This document shows, piece by piece, positions 48,001 through 56,339 of a stretch of 64,000 nucleotides of DNA (the stretch's first letter is position 1; each line of letters opens with the position of its first letter). Below the pieces are notes generated by a model. The model made no database searches, was not told the DNA's origin, and saw nothing but the letters and a program-made list of their open reading frames with translations. The stretch lies in contig CAKSBP010000013.1 of NCBI GenBank assembly GCA_934438135.1, forward strand, positions 11,071-75,070. Reading direction: 5' to 3'. The DNA comes from an uncultured Clostridium sp. (GTDB lineage Bacteria > Bacillota > Clostridia > Lachnospirales > Lachnospiraceae). Made by a program: the position numbers and the translations under genes.

Positions 48001-49864
48001 TAAAGGACTTGGTGTAACAGATTTCGCTTATACAGAGTGGTTTAATGTAACACAGACTTATTTGACAGATGAAAATGGTACGCCGGTACAAGACACAATT
48101 GGTGATAGAAAAGGTAAAAGTGTATATGGCTATGAAGGCTGGTGGGGTTACGATTCTATGCCGGTTATAAAGTCAACAAATGGTTCTGAATATCAGACTG
48201 GAAACTGGGGAAGTGAAGTCATTGAAGGTTCTGACTCTATTGGACAGTATTGGTTAAAGCAAGGTTCCAACGGCTGGAGACTGGATGTTGCCAATGAAGT
48301 TTCTGATGAAACATGGCAGCATTTCCGTCAATCCGTAAAAGCCCTGAATTCTGATAATGTTATTATCGGTGAAATCTGGGATGATGCAACCCAGTATATT
48401 TTAGGTGATATGTATGATTCTGTTATGAACTATGTATTTAGAAATGCAGTACTTGGATATGTCAAAGGACAGAGTGCTAAAGATGCCATGAAGACTTTAG
48501 AAAAAATCCGTGAACGTTATCCAAAAGAAGCATTTTATGCCATGATGAACTTAGTAGGTTCTCATGATACAACAAGATTATTATCTTATTTAGATGGTAT
48601 TGACGATGATAGAAAACAGACCGAAGTAGAGCAGGCATTCCCAAGTTATGAGAAAACTTCGGAACAGGCAAAGAAAATGCAGTATCTGACCGCTTTTATC
48701 CAGATGACATACCCTGGTGCACCAACGATTTATTATGGGGATGAACTTGGCATGACAGGTGCCGATGATCCAGATAATCGTCGTGCTATGACATGGGGCG
48801 AAGGAAATAAGGAACTTTTGGAATGGTATGCGACACTGGCAAAAATCAGAAGCGTTTATTCAGAACTTCGTACAGGAGACTTTGAACCATTTGATGTAAA
48901 GGTAAATGGAGCAGATTCTTCTAATCTCATTGGATATACTCGTGGAAGCGGAAATTCTAAGATGATTGTACTTACAAATAATGCAGCAGAGGATATTACG
49001 GTATCCTTAAATGTAGGCACATTATTAGGAAGCACAGTAAATAAAGTAACAGACTTAATCAGCGGCACAGATTACAACACAGCTGGCTCTACAGCACAAG
49101 TCAAAGTTCCAGCTTATAAGGGTGTAATTCTTACAACCAATGTAAAGACAATCCAGATTGACGAAGAAGCTTTAAAACCTGGTTATGATGAAAGCTTTAA
49201 AGTATCAGATAACGTGCCGTCAGCAGCTCCAAGTGTCAGTCCAAGTTCTTCTCCATCTTCAAGTACGTCACCGAAACCATCGGTGAATCCAAGTCAGGTA
49301 CCAGTGAAGAAACTTGGAAAAACAGTAGGATTGAAAGTAACTGCTAAAACATATTCTTCTGTCAGCCTTTCCTGGAAGGCCGTTAAAGATGCAGAAGGCT
49401 ATCAGGTTTATCAGCATGGAAAGAATGGATGGACAAAAGTAGCAGAGACGAAGAAGACTTCCTGTACAGTCAAGGGTCTTGTTTGGAGCGGAAATTACGC
49501 TTATCGTGTTAGAGCATATGCAACGGTTGACAAGAAAGAGGTTTATGGAGCATTTTCATCAGTTGTTAAGATGACCACAAAAGCCGTTTCCAAACCAGCA
49601 AAGGTAAGGAAACCAATAGCATTCTGGAAAGAAAAGGATAAACTGAAAATTTCCTGGAATAAAGCAGCTGGTGCAACGAAATATGAAGTTTACCAGAAGA
49701 CAGGAAATGGTTCTTATAAACGTGTTAAGGCTGTGACCGGACAGTCTGTTATCTTATCCAATTTGAATCGTAAAAAGATGTATCAATTCAAGATTCGTGC
49801 GGTAAAGACCGTGAATGAAAAGAGCAGATATGGAAGTTTTTCTTCTATAGTGAAAGTAAAATAA
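45074..49864 (+). CDS. Secreted multidomain GH13 amylopullulanase-like enzyme
   Basis: A 1596-residue exported enzyme, cargo of the element. The signal peptide (CCYVLSLAMALSSGVTVPFG) is followed by several beta-rich modules. One at about 475-560 (VPGTFPGKSWD to WSENYGANG) resembles the X25/CBM-like modules of pullulanases. The GH13 domain begins near 775 (WMKNAVIYQIFPDRFYNGN). All four GH13 regions are intact: LILDGVFNHVSD, GWRLDVANEV (nucleophile Asp), VIIGEIWDDA (acid/base Glu) and NLVGSHDTTR. A Pro/Ser linker (about 1382-1412) leads to two Fn3 domains. No sortase signal. It should cut alpha-1,4 and perhaps alpha-1,6 bonds in starch or pullulan outside the cell; specificity is not certain. 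No transport genes for the products are in the element. Confidence 0.92.
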   Translation: MRKSLKKVCCYVLSLAMALSSGVTVPFGQVKAEASETQQSTAALKINSLVTAVVDGTGSRTMNLYANGTYETKLELEAGTHSIQVKVDGTDAGKEKSITLDSAGVVYVRYQDGKVYDSINNEDKKFHTAALTGNFAGIEFLDKDGKRYDIASWKPSDSNGDLDYIGGGIFKKTFLFKELTEDVEIKDGGYKISFDDDDTWGYSFGNGSGNIPLTIPKGATSLTVFVDEINQKVYDSVRSGEVSVTQNSGTVSYPAFDMSVSLIGEVRGSDGTWDASNKDYDFTQISDKLYVYQKILNTGSYEYKTVFNYEKWYEKSSGNKKIVVSSDNTNVIFVYDAETESLYDSINDNSKLAIMFGMEEEPEKPAESQVVNNANGTTTFITTAAASESSKVQLVYADKDNASETKTVDLTKQTDSKGNYKGAFASDEIFFGDDPQDIIYYYLVDGVKMLDSSAASTKVDEIDYSVYQRDTFTGRPVYVPGTFPGKSWDAASNQMTYEGNGLYSYTFKNVPAANYNFKIAMGTWSENYGANGKFDGENYAVTVTATQDVTVYYTDLTTHMAVTSLDYVFADITMTGTAIPSGTKLTDAGLTGIYSTAVSLPAGTYSDITLKYNGKSYVMDSFTLDGAKDVIFYFDPATEIYYNNSTEKEIDTDSVTYDSKDTVYKSPYGAVEAGTPITFSIKTGSDVTKAKIVIKGKTNQVTDLTKKSDADIWSGNVTISEYGQYQYFFILYYGSSIKIYCDDDGYYGTGVLTDLTSLKPYDLVVYKAGYKTPDWMKNAVIYQIFPDRFYNGNTKNDDAQTTSRGATNYEFIKDWSLLPENPEQEKLHADSYPSNAFFGDGNWSNEIYGGDLQGIVKRIDYLKALGVNVIYLNPVFSSISSHRYDTSDYKEIDPILGDLGDFSELVNVCKKNNMHLILDGVFNHVSDDSIYFDRYYKFVGKNGKVGAYPYWAYVYDYMAEHSVSQATAESAARTYFKGLGVTDFAYTEWFNVTQTYLTDENGTPVQDTIGDRKGKSVYGYEGWWGYDSMPVIKSTNGSEYQTGNWGSEVIEGSDSIGQYWLKQGSNGWRLDVANEVSDETWQHFRQSVKALNSDNVIIGEIWDDATQYILGDMYDSVMNYVFRNAVLGYVKGQSAKDAMKTLEKIRERYPKEAFYAMMNLVGSHDTTRLLSYLDGIDDDRKQTEVEQAFPSYEKTSEQAKKMQYLTAFIQMTYPGAPTIYYGDELGMTGADDPDNRRAMTWGEGNKELLEWYATLAKIRSVYSELRTGDFEPFDVKVNGADSSNLIGYTRGSGNSKMIVLTNNAAEDITVSLNVGTLLGSTVNKVTDLISGTDYNTAGSTAQVKVPAYKGVILTTNVKTIQIDEEALKPGYDESFKVSDNVPSAAPSVSPSSSPSSSTSPKPSVNPSQVPVKKLGKTVGLKVTAKTYSSVSLSWKAVKDAEGYQVYQHGKNGWTKVAETKKTSCTVKGLVWSGNYAYRVRAYATVDKKEVYGAFSSVVKMTTKAVSKPAKVRKPIAFWKEKDKLKISWNKAAGATKYEVYQKTGNGSYKRVKAVTGQSVILSNLNRKKMYQFKIRAVKTVNEKSRYGSFSSIVKVK

Positions 49865-50079
49865 TTCTATTTCAGAATAGTTATCATCTTCCGCTTCTTT
49901 TTCAATCCGATCGCATTTCAAATGTGCGGAAATAAGAATTTGAAGCGGATTCTTGGGACAGACACATTTTCTGTGAGAAATCATAAAATATATATGATAA
50001 TGCAAAACGGGACTGATTATATGCTGCTTTGTATTTATAACATTGGACAGTTTCCATATATGAAAGACGGTGATTTCCT
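49865..50079. other. Gap between GH13 and recombinase genes with nested inverted repeats
   Basis: 215 bp. ATTCT/AAGAAT-like bases flank the GH13 stop. TCCGCTTC (49890-49897) pairs with GAAGCGGA (49942-49949), enclosing CGCATTT/AAATG(TG)CG at 49912-49928. It lacks a clear T-run, so it is not a standard terminator. It may be an RNA structure or a recombinase or regulator binding site. The recombinase start follows GGTGATTTCCT. Confidence 0.4.
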
Positions 50080-51621
50080 ATGATTGCAGGATATGTTCGT
50101 CTGTCCAGGGATGATGATGGGAAAAAATATGTTTCCATTGAAAATCAGAAGCTTCTTATTATGGAGTCTGCTAGGAGACAGGGAATGAAAATTGACCGCT
50201 GGTATGAGGATGACGGCGTATCCGGTTATACCATGGAACGTCCGGGATTTATGAGACTTAAAGCGGATTTGGAATATGATGTGGATACCATTATTGCAAA
50301 GGATTTATCTCGAATTGGCAGACATAATGCAAAGGTGCTTCTATTTCTGGATGAAATCCGTGAGTGGGGAAAACGACTCATATTAGTAGATGATGGTTAT
50401 GATACATGGAAGGAAGAAGACGACATCATTGGAATTAAGACCTGGTATAATGAGCGTTATGTAAAAGATACCAGTCGGAAAATCCGTTCGGTTCTAGGTG
50501 CGAGACAGCAGGAAGGAACACTTATTTGTTCGGTACCTTTTGGGTATGAACGTGATATCACGGATAAAACGAAAGTTATCGTTGTTCCGGAAGAGGCAGA
50601 GGTAATCCGTCAGATTTTTCATTGGTATGAAAATGGCCTTGGCTTCCGGCGGATTGCTGGAAAGCTGCAGCAGAATCATGTGATGACACCTTCTGCTTTT
50701 CTTTATGGGAGAACAAACCGAAAGGGAAAGCCGCCGGCAGAGTTTTGGAATGATAAAATGGTAGGAAGTATTTTAAAAAATGATTATTATGCTGGTGTGC
50801 TGCGGCAGCATAAACGTGTCCGCACAAAAATAAATGGAACGGATCATCGGGTAGCTAAGGAAAATCAAATTATATTTGAAAATCATCATGAGGCGATTAT
50901 TTCAAAGAAACAGTTTGCTGCAATACAGGAAATTTTAAGAGAACGGGAGAAAAAAAAAACAACGGGCATAACCAGCAGAAGTCAGGCATTGTTTGCTGGT
51001 TTTTTATATTGTAAGGATTGTGGAGGAAGGCTGACGCCTATTCATAGAAAAAATAGTACAGATACATGTTATATATGCAGTACTTACAATACAAAGGGAA
51101 AAAAATATTGTTCCTGTTCACATCGAGTGAAGGAAAGCAGGCTGAAAGATTTAGTTATGCAGCTTCTTGAGAAATGGGGAGAAGTCCATGGAGCACAGCA
51201 GGAATATGATAGAAAAACGGAAGAATTATTAGATGAATATAATCGTCTGAAGGAAAAAAGAAAACTGCTCATAGAAAATCATCTAAAAGAGTTATTAGAG
51301 GCAGGCAGTGAAGGGGAAGGACAGCTTATCAAAGAAGTGTACTGGAAATTGAAAAAAGAGATAAATGAGAAGATATATATTGTTGAACAGAAAATTGACA
51401 GAATGAAACCAACAAAAAATACTCTTTCAAAAATCTATTATAAAGTAAACCAAGGAAAAAGCATAGAACGTGAGTACTTGGAAGAAATTCTGGAAAGGAT
51501 TGAAGTGAATGCAGAGGGAAAGCTGTATATTTCTTTTGTCTGTCAGATAGATGAGGAAGAGATCTTTCAATGGATGCAGGAACATAATATATCTGTCGGC
51601 CAGGTGGCATGCCGGAGATGA
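50080..51621 (+). CDS. Large serine recombinase (element integrase)
   Basis: A 513-residue site-specific recombinase. The resolvase-type catalytic domain starts IAGYVRLSRDDDG with the nucleophile Ser at residue 9, followed by the YEDDGVSGYTMERPGF and KDLSRIGRH motifs. The recombinase domain (residues about 155-270) includes VPFGYERD and SILKNDYYAGVL. A zinc ribbon follows (CKDCGGRLTP with later CYIC and C-x-C), then a long coiled coil (about 365-430). Codons 508-510 are the attachment core CAGGTGGC, and the last residues and stop come from the transporter gene. In a circle the frame would instead run through the left end and finish 16 codons later. It probably carries out both integration and, with or without a helper, excision. 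Confidence 0.93.
   Translation: MIAGYVRLSRDDDGKKYVSIENQKLLIMESARRQGMKIDRWYEDDGVSGYTMERPGFMRLKADLEYDVDTIIAKDLSRIGRHNAKVLLFLDEIREWGKRLILVDDGYDTWKEEDDIIGIKTWYNERYVKDTSRKIRSVLGARQQEGTLICSVPFGYERDITDKTKVIVVPEEAEVIRQIFHWYENGLGFRRIAGKLQQNHVMTPSAFLYGRTNRKGKPPAEFWNDKMVGSILKNDYYAGVLRQHKRVRTKINGTDHRVAKENQIIFENHHEAIISKKQFAAIQEILREREKKKTTGITSRSQALFAGFLYCKDCGGRLTPIHRKNSTDTCYICSTYNTKGKKYCSCSHRVKESRLKDLVMQLLEKWGEVHGAQQEYDRKTEELLDEYNRLKEKRKLLIENHLKELLEAGSEGEGQLIKEVYWKLKKEINEKIYIVEQKIDRMKPTKNTLSKIYYKVNQGKSIEREYLEEILERIEVNAEGKLYISFVCQIDEEEIFQWMQEHNISVGQVACRR
51601..51608 (+). other. Right attachment site core (attR) of the 6.7-kb element
   Basis: CAGGTGGC, identical to 44904-44911. To the left is element sequence (ATCTGTCGGC) and to the right host coding sequence starting ATGCCGGAG. 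Confidence 0.85.
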
Positions 51622-52175
51622 TTTTTGAGTATATACTTAAAAATCATGGGCTGGATCCGAAGAAGGATTTAACGATTATCCAGAATATTGATTTTGGAAT
51701 TACAGCAGAAGCATTTTTATCTGGTCAGGGTGATTATACGATTGAATTTGAACCAGCGGCAGAAAGTCTGGAAATGGGAGGAAAGGGAAAGATTATTGCT
51801 TCCATGGGCTTAGAAAGCGGAATGGTTCCTTACACTGCATTTTCGGCAAAAAAAAGTTATATTGAGAAAAATGCAGATACGATTCAGAAGTTTACGTATG
51901 CAATTCAGGAAGGATTAGATTATACGAACAGCCATAGTCCGGCGGAGATTGCGAAAGTAATACAGCCACAGTTTGAAGAAACAGATTTAGAAACGATTAC
52001 GAAAATTGTGGAGCGGTATTATGAGCAGGATACATGGAAAGAGAATACGATTTTTGAGAAGAAAAGTTTTGATTTGCTGCAGGATATTTTGAGGCAGGCA
52101 GGTGAATTGGATCAGGAAGTACCTTATGAGAAATTAATTAATACAGAATATGCCAAGGAGGCTGCCAGTTATTAA
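51603..52175 (+). pseudogene. 3' fragment of the split substrate-binding lipoprotein gene
   Basis: The C-terminal 190 or so residues of the NMT1/SsuA-type protein, from GG then MPEMIFEYILKNHGLDPKKDL through FGITAEAFLSGQGDYTIEFEP to the stop. Reading frame and content continue the fragment ending at 44911 without loss. An internal ATG at 51609 could in theory start translation, but the product would lack the signal peptide and first lobe. No transporter genes follow; a strong terminator comes next. Confidence 0.9.
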
Positions 52176-52201
52176 CGCATAGATTAAGTGAATTTTGGAG
52201 A

Positions 52202-52257
52202 AAAAAGCAGGATGTTGCAGGGAATTCTATGGAGTCCCTGTAACATCCTGCTTTTTA
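52202..52257 (+). terminator. Strong terminator after the split transporter gene
   Basis: AAAAAGCAGGATGTTGCAGGG pairs along nearly its full length with CCCTGTAACATCCTGCTTTTT around a 13-nt loop. Confidence 0.9.
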
Positions 52258-52320
52258 TCTTGAAGTATTTCTATTTTACCTGTCAATCATAAAAAAAATA
52301 TTAAATCCTCAAAAAGCATA

Positions 52321-52376
52321 TTGTGATCTGGAGAGGAATTAGGTAAACTTAAAAGGAACTGACCGACTGGTCGGAC
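52321..52376 (+). promoter_or_regulatory. RND exporter promoter with TetR-type operator
   Basis: TTGTGA and TAAACT are 17 bp apart (52321-52348). Just downstream, over the expected transcript start, lies the inverted repeat GACCGAC TG GTCGGAC (52361-52376), typical of TetR/AcrR operators. The TetR gene ends the same operon, so autorepression is likely. Confidence 0.75.
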
Positions 52377-52400
52377 GATAAAAAAAGGGAGGAAAAATTT

Positions 52401-55400
52401 TTGTTATCGAAATTTAGTGTAAAGAAGCCCTATACCATTTTAGTAGGGGTTGTACTTGTACTGGTTCTTGGATATGTTTCCTTAACCAGAATGACGACAG
52501 ACTTACTGCCGGATATGAGTCTGCCATATGCACTTGTACTTACGATGGATACGGGAGCAACGCCGGAAGAGGTGGAGAGTGAGGTTTCTGCACCGATTGA
52601 AGCAGCCATGGCTACCACGTCTAATATAAAGAATGTAAGTTCTACATCCTATGACAGTTATTCGGTAGTGACATTGGAATATGAACAGAATACGAATATG
52701 GATTCCGTGCTTATTGAAATACAGCAGAAACTGGATCAATTAAAAGGAAACTGGGATGATTCTGTAGGAACACCAACGATTATGCAGCTGGATCCGGATA
52801 TGATGCCGGTTATGGTTGCAGCAGCTGATGTGAAGGATATGTCTCAGGCTGATATCAGTGATTATGTAACGAATCAGCTGATTCCTTCCCTGGAAAGTGT
52901 GGAAGGTGTTGCCAGCGTTACAGCGAATGGTGCCATCGACCAGGAAATTCAGGTCAATATGAATCAGAAAAAGATTGATAAATTAAATAAGAAGATTCAG
53001 AAAAAGATTGATGCACAGTTTGATGATGCACAGGAGAAAATTAACAGTTCCTCCAGTGAAATTGAAGATGGGCAGTCTAAGTTAGAAGAAGGGAAAGCTC
53101 AGCTGGCCGATAAAGTAGGTTCTTCTACGACAGAAATTATTAACAATAAGATTGCCTTATCAAAACAGGAAGACCAGCTGGCATCTCAGCTGACAGAGCT
53201 TCAGTCTAATAAGAAATCTATTAATTCAACAATTAAGTCTCTTCAGAAGGTTTATGATGGTGCGGTTAAGTTAAAGAGCGGAATTGACCAGTTGGAAAAA
53301 CTGGAAAAGAGCCTTCCAATGATTCGTAAAGGAGCCGTTAGCACACTTTTAGCTTCTAATCCAGGAGCAACAGAAGAACAGCAGACACAGGCAGCAGATG
53401 CAGCAGTGGCTCAGACACTTTCTTCAATTGAAAAAGAAACTGGACTACAGTTAAAGACAGAAGCAGATTTAACAAAGCAGCTGGGGGCAATGAAAGAACA
53501 ACTGGATGGAATCAATGATTCCTTAAAAGACCAGAGCAAATCTTTCCGAAAAAGTGGAATTAAGATGTCTTCTTACGAAGATATACCAAATGCTATTTCC
53601 ACATTGAGCAAGAATCTGACTCAAATTAATACGGGAATTGTACAGATTCAGTCCGCTCAGAAGAAAGTAGAAGAAGGAAAAGTATCTCTGGATAAAGCAT
53701 TAGATACAGTAAATCGGACTCAGATTAGCAGTGTTCTAAAAATGAGTGGAACTTCTACTCAGCTTGCAAGTGCAGCAAGCCAGCTAGAAGATGGACAAAA
53801 GCAGCTGGATTCTTCCAAAGAAACAGCCAAAACATCTTCTGATTTGAATTCGGTTTTAACCATTGAAAATCTGAATAATATTTTGACAGCACAGAATTTT
53901 TCTATGCCAGCTGGATATGCAGGTACTGGAGAGAATAAATATCTTGTCCGTGTGGGGGATAAAGTAACATCCAAAGAAGACTTACAAAACCTTGTGCTGA
54001 TGGATCTTGGAATTGATGGAATTAAACCAATCCGTTTATCAGATGTTGCAAGTGTAGAATTAAAAGATCAGGATGTGGATTCTTATTCTAAAGTGAATGG
54101 AAATCCAGCCGTTATGTTATCCATTGAAAAGCAGACTGGTTACTCTACTGGTGATGTAACGAAACGTCTTCAGACGAAGTTTAAATCTTTAGAGAAGGCA
54201 GACGAAGATTTAAATATGAGTATTTTGATGAATCAGGGTGTTTATATTGATATTATTGTGCAGTCTGTTATGGAGAATATGATTGTTGGTGCTGTTCTTG
54301 CAATTTTGGTACTGATTATATTCTTAAAAGATTTAAAACCAACTTTGGTTATTGCATGTTCTATCCCATTGAGTGTTGTCTTTGCGATTGTTTTAATGTA
54401 TTTTACAAACATTTCGCTGAATATCATTTCATTGTCCGGACTTGCTCTTGGAATTGGTATGCTGGTAGATAACTCAATTGTTGTTATCGAAAATATCTAC
54501 CGTCTAAGAAAAGAAGGACTATCGATTAAACAGGCAGCTGTACAAGGTGCAGGACAGGTTTCTGGTGCCATTGTTGCATCTACGATTACAACAATCTGTG
54601 TATTCGCACCAATCATTTTTACAGATGGTATTACAAGGCAGTTATTTGTGGATATTGCATTAACCATTGCTTATACACTTGGTGCCAGCCTTTTAATTGC
54701 TCTTACCTTTGTACCAATGATGGCGGCAGGAATACTGAAGAATACAAAAGAAGTGAAGTCGGGCATTTTTGATCGTATAAAAGATGCTTATGCAAAGTTC
54801 TTACATTTGACTCTTCGCTTTAAGCCAATTGTATTCGTAGTTGTTATTCTGCTTTTAGTAGTAAGTTTTAAAGCAGCGTTATCCAGAGGATTTTCTTTTA
54901 TGGATATGGATATGAATACAGATCAGGTTAGTGTAACCATTGGACCAAAGGAAGGACAGAAATTAACATTTGATCAGCTGGTTTCCTATTCGGATGAAGT
55001 GATGAATCGTTTGAAAGATGTGGACGGAATTGAAACAATTGGCGCTATGGCAGGTGGCGGCGACATGATGAGTTCCTTGAGCGGCAGTTCTGCCAACAGT
55101 GTTTCTATGTACCTGGTATTAGAAGAAGATACAGAAAAAACCAGTTCCCAAATCAGCAAAAAAGTGGAAGAACTGACAAAGGATATGGACTGTGAAGTAT
55201 CCACAGATACATCTGCATCAGGTTATAGTTCCTTTATGGGAAATGGGATTTCCGTACAAATAAAAGGACCAAATCTGGATACATTGCAGGAGCTGGCATC
55301 TAAAGTAGCCGATGTTACGAGAAAAACAAAAGGTACAGTAAAGGTACAGGATGGTCTTGATGATACGACACCTTCCTTTACGGTTCATGTTGATAAGGAA

Positions 55401-56339
55401 AAAGCTGCAAAATATGGAATGACAGTAGCACAGGTATTCCAGAAGGTTTATGCAGAAATGGCTTCTACCAAACCATCTACGACAGTTTCTACGGACTTAA
55501 AAGACTATGATGTTTATGTACAGACTCAGGAACAGTCTGATGTTACTATTGATGATATCAAGAAACTGAGTTTAACTTATAAGAACAAAAAGGGCAGCGA
55601 AAAGCAAATCAAACTATCTAAGATTGCAGATTTTGAAGAAGGCGTTTCTCTGAATAGTATTTCAAGAGATGCTCAGACAAGATATATGAATGTAACTTCA
55701 CAAATTGATGAAAAACACAATGTTACTCTGGTAAGCAAGGAAATTAAAAAGAAACTGAAAGATATTGATCTGCCAGAAGGGTATTCCATCAAAATGACAG
55801 GTGAGGATGAATCGATTAATGATGCCATGAGCCAGCTTGTATTAATGCTTGTGCTTGCTGTTGTATTCATTTATCTGGTTATGGTTGCACAGTTCCAGTC
55901 CCTGCTGTCTCCATTTATTATTATGTTTACGATTCCGCTGGCATTTACAGGCGGTCTATTTGCACTGTATTTTACTGGAAATGATGTTAGCGTTGTTGGT
56001 ATGATTGGATTTATTATGCTTGCTGGTATTATTGTAAATAATGGTATCGTAATGGTTGACTACATTAACCAGTTAAGAAGAGGCGGCATGAATAAAAAAG
56101 ATGCCATTGTGGAAGCAGGAAAAACAAGACTTCGTCCAATTTTAATGACGGCATTAACAACCATTCTTGCTATGTCGACTATGGCAGCTGGTCTTGGTTC
56201 TGGTTCTGAAATGATGCAGCCAATGGCAATTGTAACAATCGGTGGTCTTCTTTATGGAACTTTGTTAACTTTAATCGTTGTACCGTGTATTTACGATTTA
56301 TTTAACCGCAATAAGAGCATGGTAGAGGAGAAATTATAA
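52401..56339 (+). CDS. RND-family exporter permease with coiled-coil insertion
   Basis: A 1312-residue efflux permease of the HAE1/SwrC type, starting at TTG 52401 behind GGGAGG. The first helix (PYTILVGVVLVLVLGYVSL) and the porter start LPDMSLPYALVLTMDTGATP are typical. RND helix motifs occur twice, with GLALGIGMLVDNSIVVIENI in the first half and GFIMLAGIIVNNGIVMVDYI in the second. It is about 270 residues longer than AcrB, because residues about 195-480 form a charged, helical, coiled-coil-like insertion (KIDKLNKKIQKKIDAQFDDA and onward) with no counterpart in the Gram-negative pumps. It probably exports lipophilic compounds; substrate unknown. Confidence 0.93.
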   Translation: MLSKFSVKKPYTILVGVVLVLVLGYVSLTRMTTDLLPDMSLPYALVLTMDTGATPEEVESEVSAPIEAAMATTSNIKNVSSTSYDSYSVVTLEYEQNTNMDSVLIEIQQKLDQLKGNWDDSVGTPTIMQLDPDMMPVMVAAADVKDMSQADISDYVTNQLIPSLESVEGVASVTANGAIDQEIQVNMNQKKIDKLNKKIQKKIDAQFDDAQEKINSSSSEIEDGQSKLEEGKAQLADKVGSSTTEIINNKIALSKQEDQLASQLTELQSNKKSINSTIKSLQKVYDGAVKLKSGIDQLEKLEKSLPMIRKGAVSTLLASNPGATEEQQTQAADAAVAQTLSSIEKETGLQLKTEADLTKQLGAMKEQLDGINDSLKDQSKSFRKSGIKMSSYEDIPNAISTLSKNLTQINTGIVQIQSAQKKVEEGKVSLDKALDTVNRTQISSVLKMSGTSTQLASAASQLEDGQKQLDSSKETAKTSSDLNSVLTIENLNNILTAQNFSMPAGYAGTGENKYLVRVGDKVTSKEDLQNLVLMDLGIDGIKPIRLSDVASVELKDQDVDSYSKVNGNPAVMLSIEKQTGYSTGDVTKRLQTKFKSLEKADEDLNMSILMNQGVYIDIIVQSVMENMIVGAVLAILVLIIFLKDLKPTLVIACSIPLSVVFAIVLMYFTNISLNIISLSGLALGIGMLVDNSIVVIENIYRLRKEGLSIKQAAVQGAGQVSGAIVASTITTICVFAPIIFTDGITRQLFVDIALTIAYTLGASLLIALTFVPMMAAGILKNTKEVKSGIFDRIKDAYAKFLHLTLRFKPIVFVVVILLLVVSFKAALSRGFSFMDMDMNTDQVSVTIGPKEGQKLTFDQLVSYSDEVMNRLKDVDGIETIGAMAGGGDMMSSLSGSSANSVSMYLVLEEDTEKTSSQISKKVEELTKDMDCEVSTDTSASGYSSFMGNGISVQIKGPNLDTLQELASKVADVTRKTKGTVKVQDGLDDTTPSFTVHVDKEKAAKYGMTVAQVFQKVYAEMASTKPSTTVSTDLKDYDVYVQTQEQSDVTIDDIKKLSLTYKNKKGSEKQIKLSKIADFEEGVSLNSISRDAQTRYMNVTSQIDEKHNVTLVSKEIKKKLKDIDLPEGYSIKMTGEDESINDAMSQLVLMLVLAVVFIYLVMVAQFQSLLSPFIIMFTIPLAFTGGLFALYFTGNDVSVVGMIGFIMLAGIIVNNGIVMVDYINQLRRGGMNKKDAIVEAGKTRLRPILMTALTTILAMSTMAAGLGSGSEMMQPMAIVTIGGLLYGTLLTLIVVPCIYDLFNRNKSMVEEKL

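Larger units (their letters stand above)
44904..51608 (+). mobile_element. Serine-recombinase element carrying a secreted amylopullulanase, inserted in a transporter gene
   Basis: A 6697-bp unit (one core copy plus the unique part) sits inside the substrate-binding protein gene, bounded by 8-bp direct copies of CAGGTGGC. Deleting one copy and the interior joins GCA GGT GGC to ATG CCG GAG and restores one continuous 331-codon frame. Inside are two genes only: the 4.8-kb GH13 enzyme and, at the right end, a large serine recombinase read toward the right end. There are no conjugation, replication or phage genes, no long terminal inverted repeats and no transposase, so it is not a usual IS, ICE or prophage. 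It may be mobilised in trans or act as an excisable switch. Confidence 0.9.

Noticed and set aside
44904..51608. Element as an IS or composite transposon.
   Set aside because: No DDE transposase, no terminal inverted repeats of useful length, and the recombinase is a large serine type.
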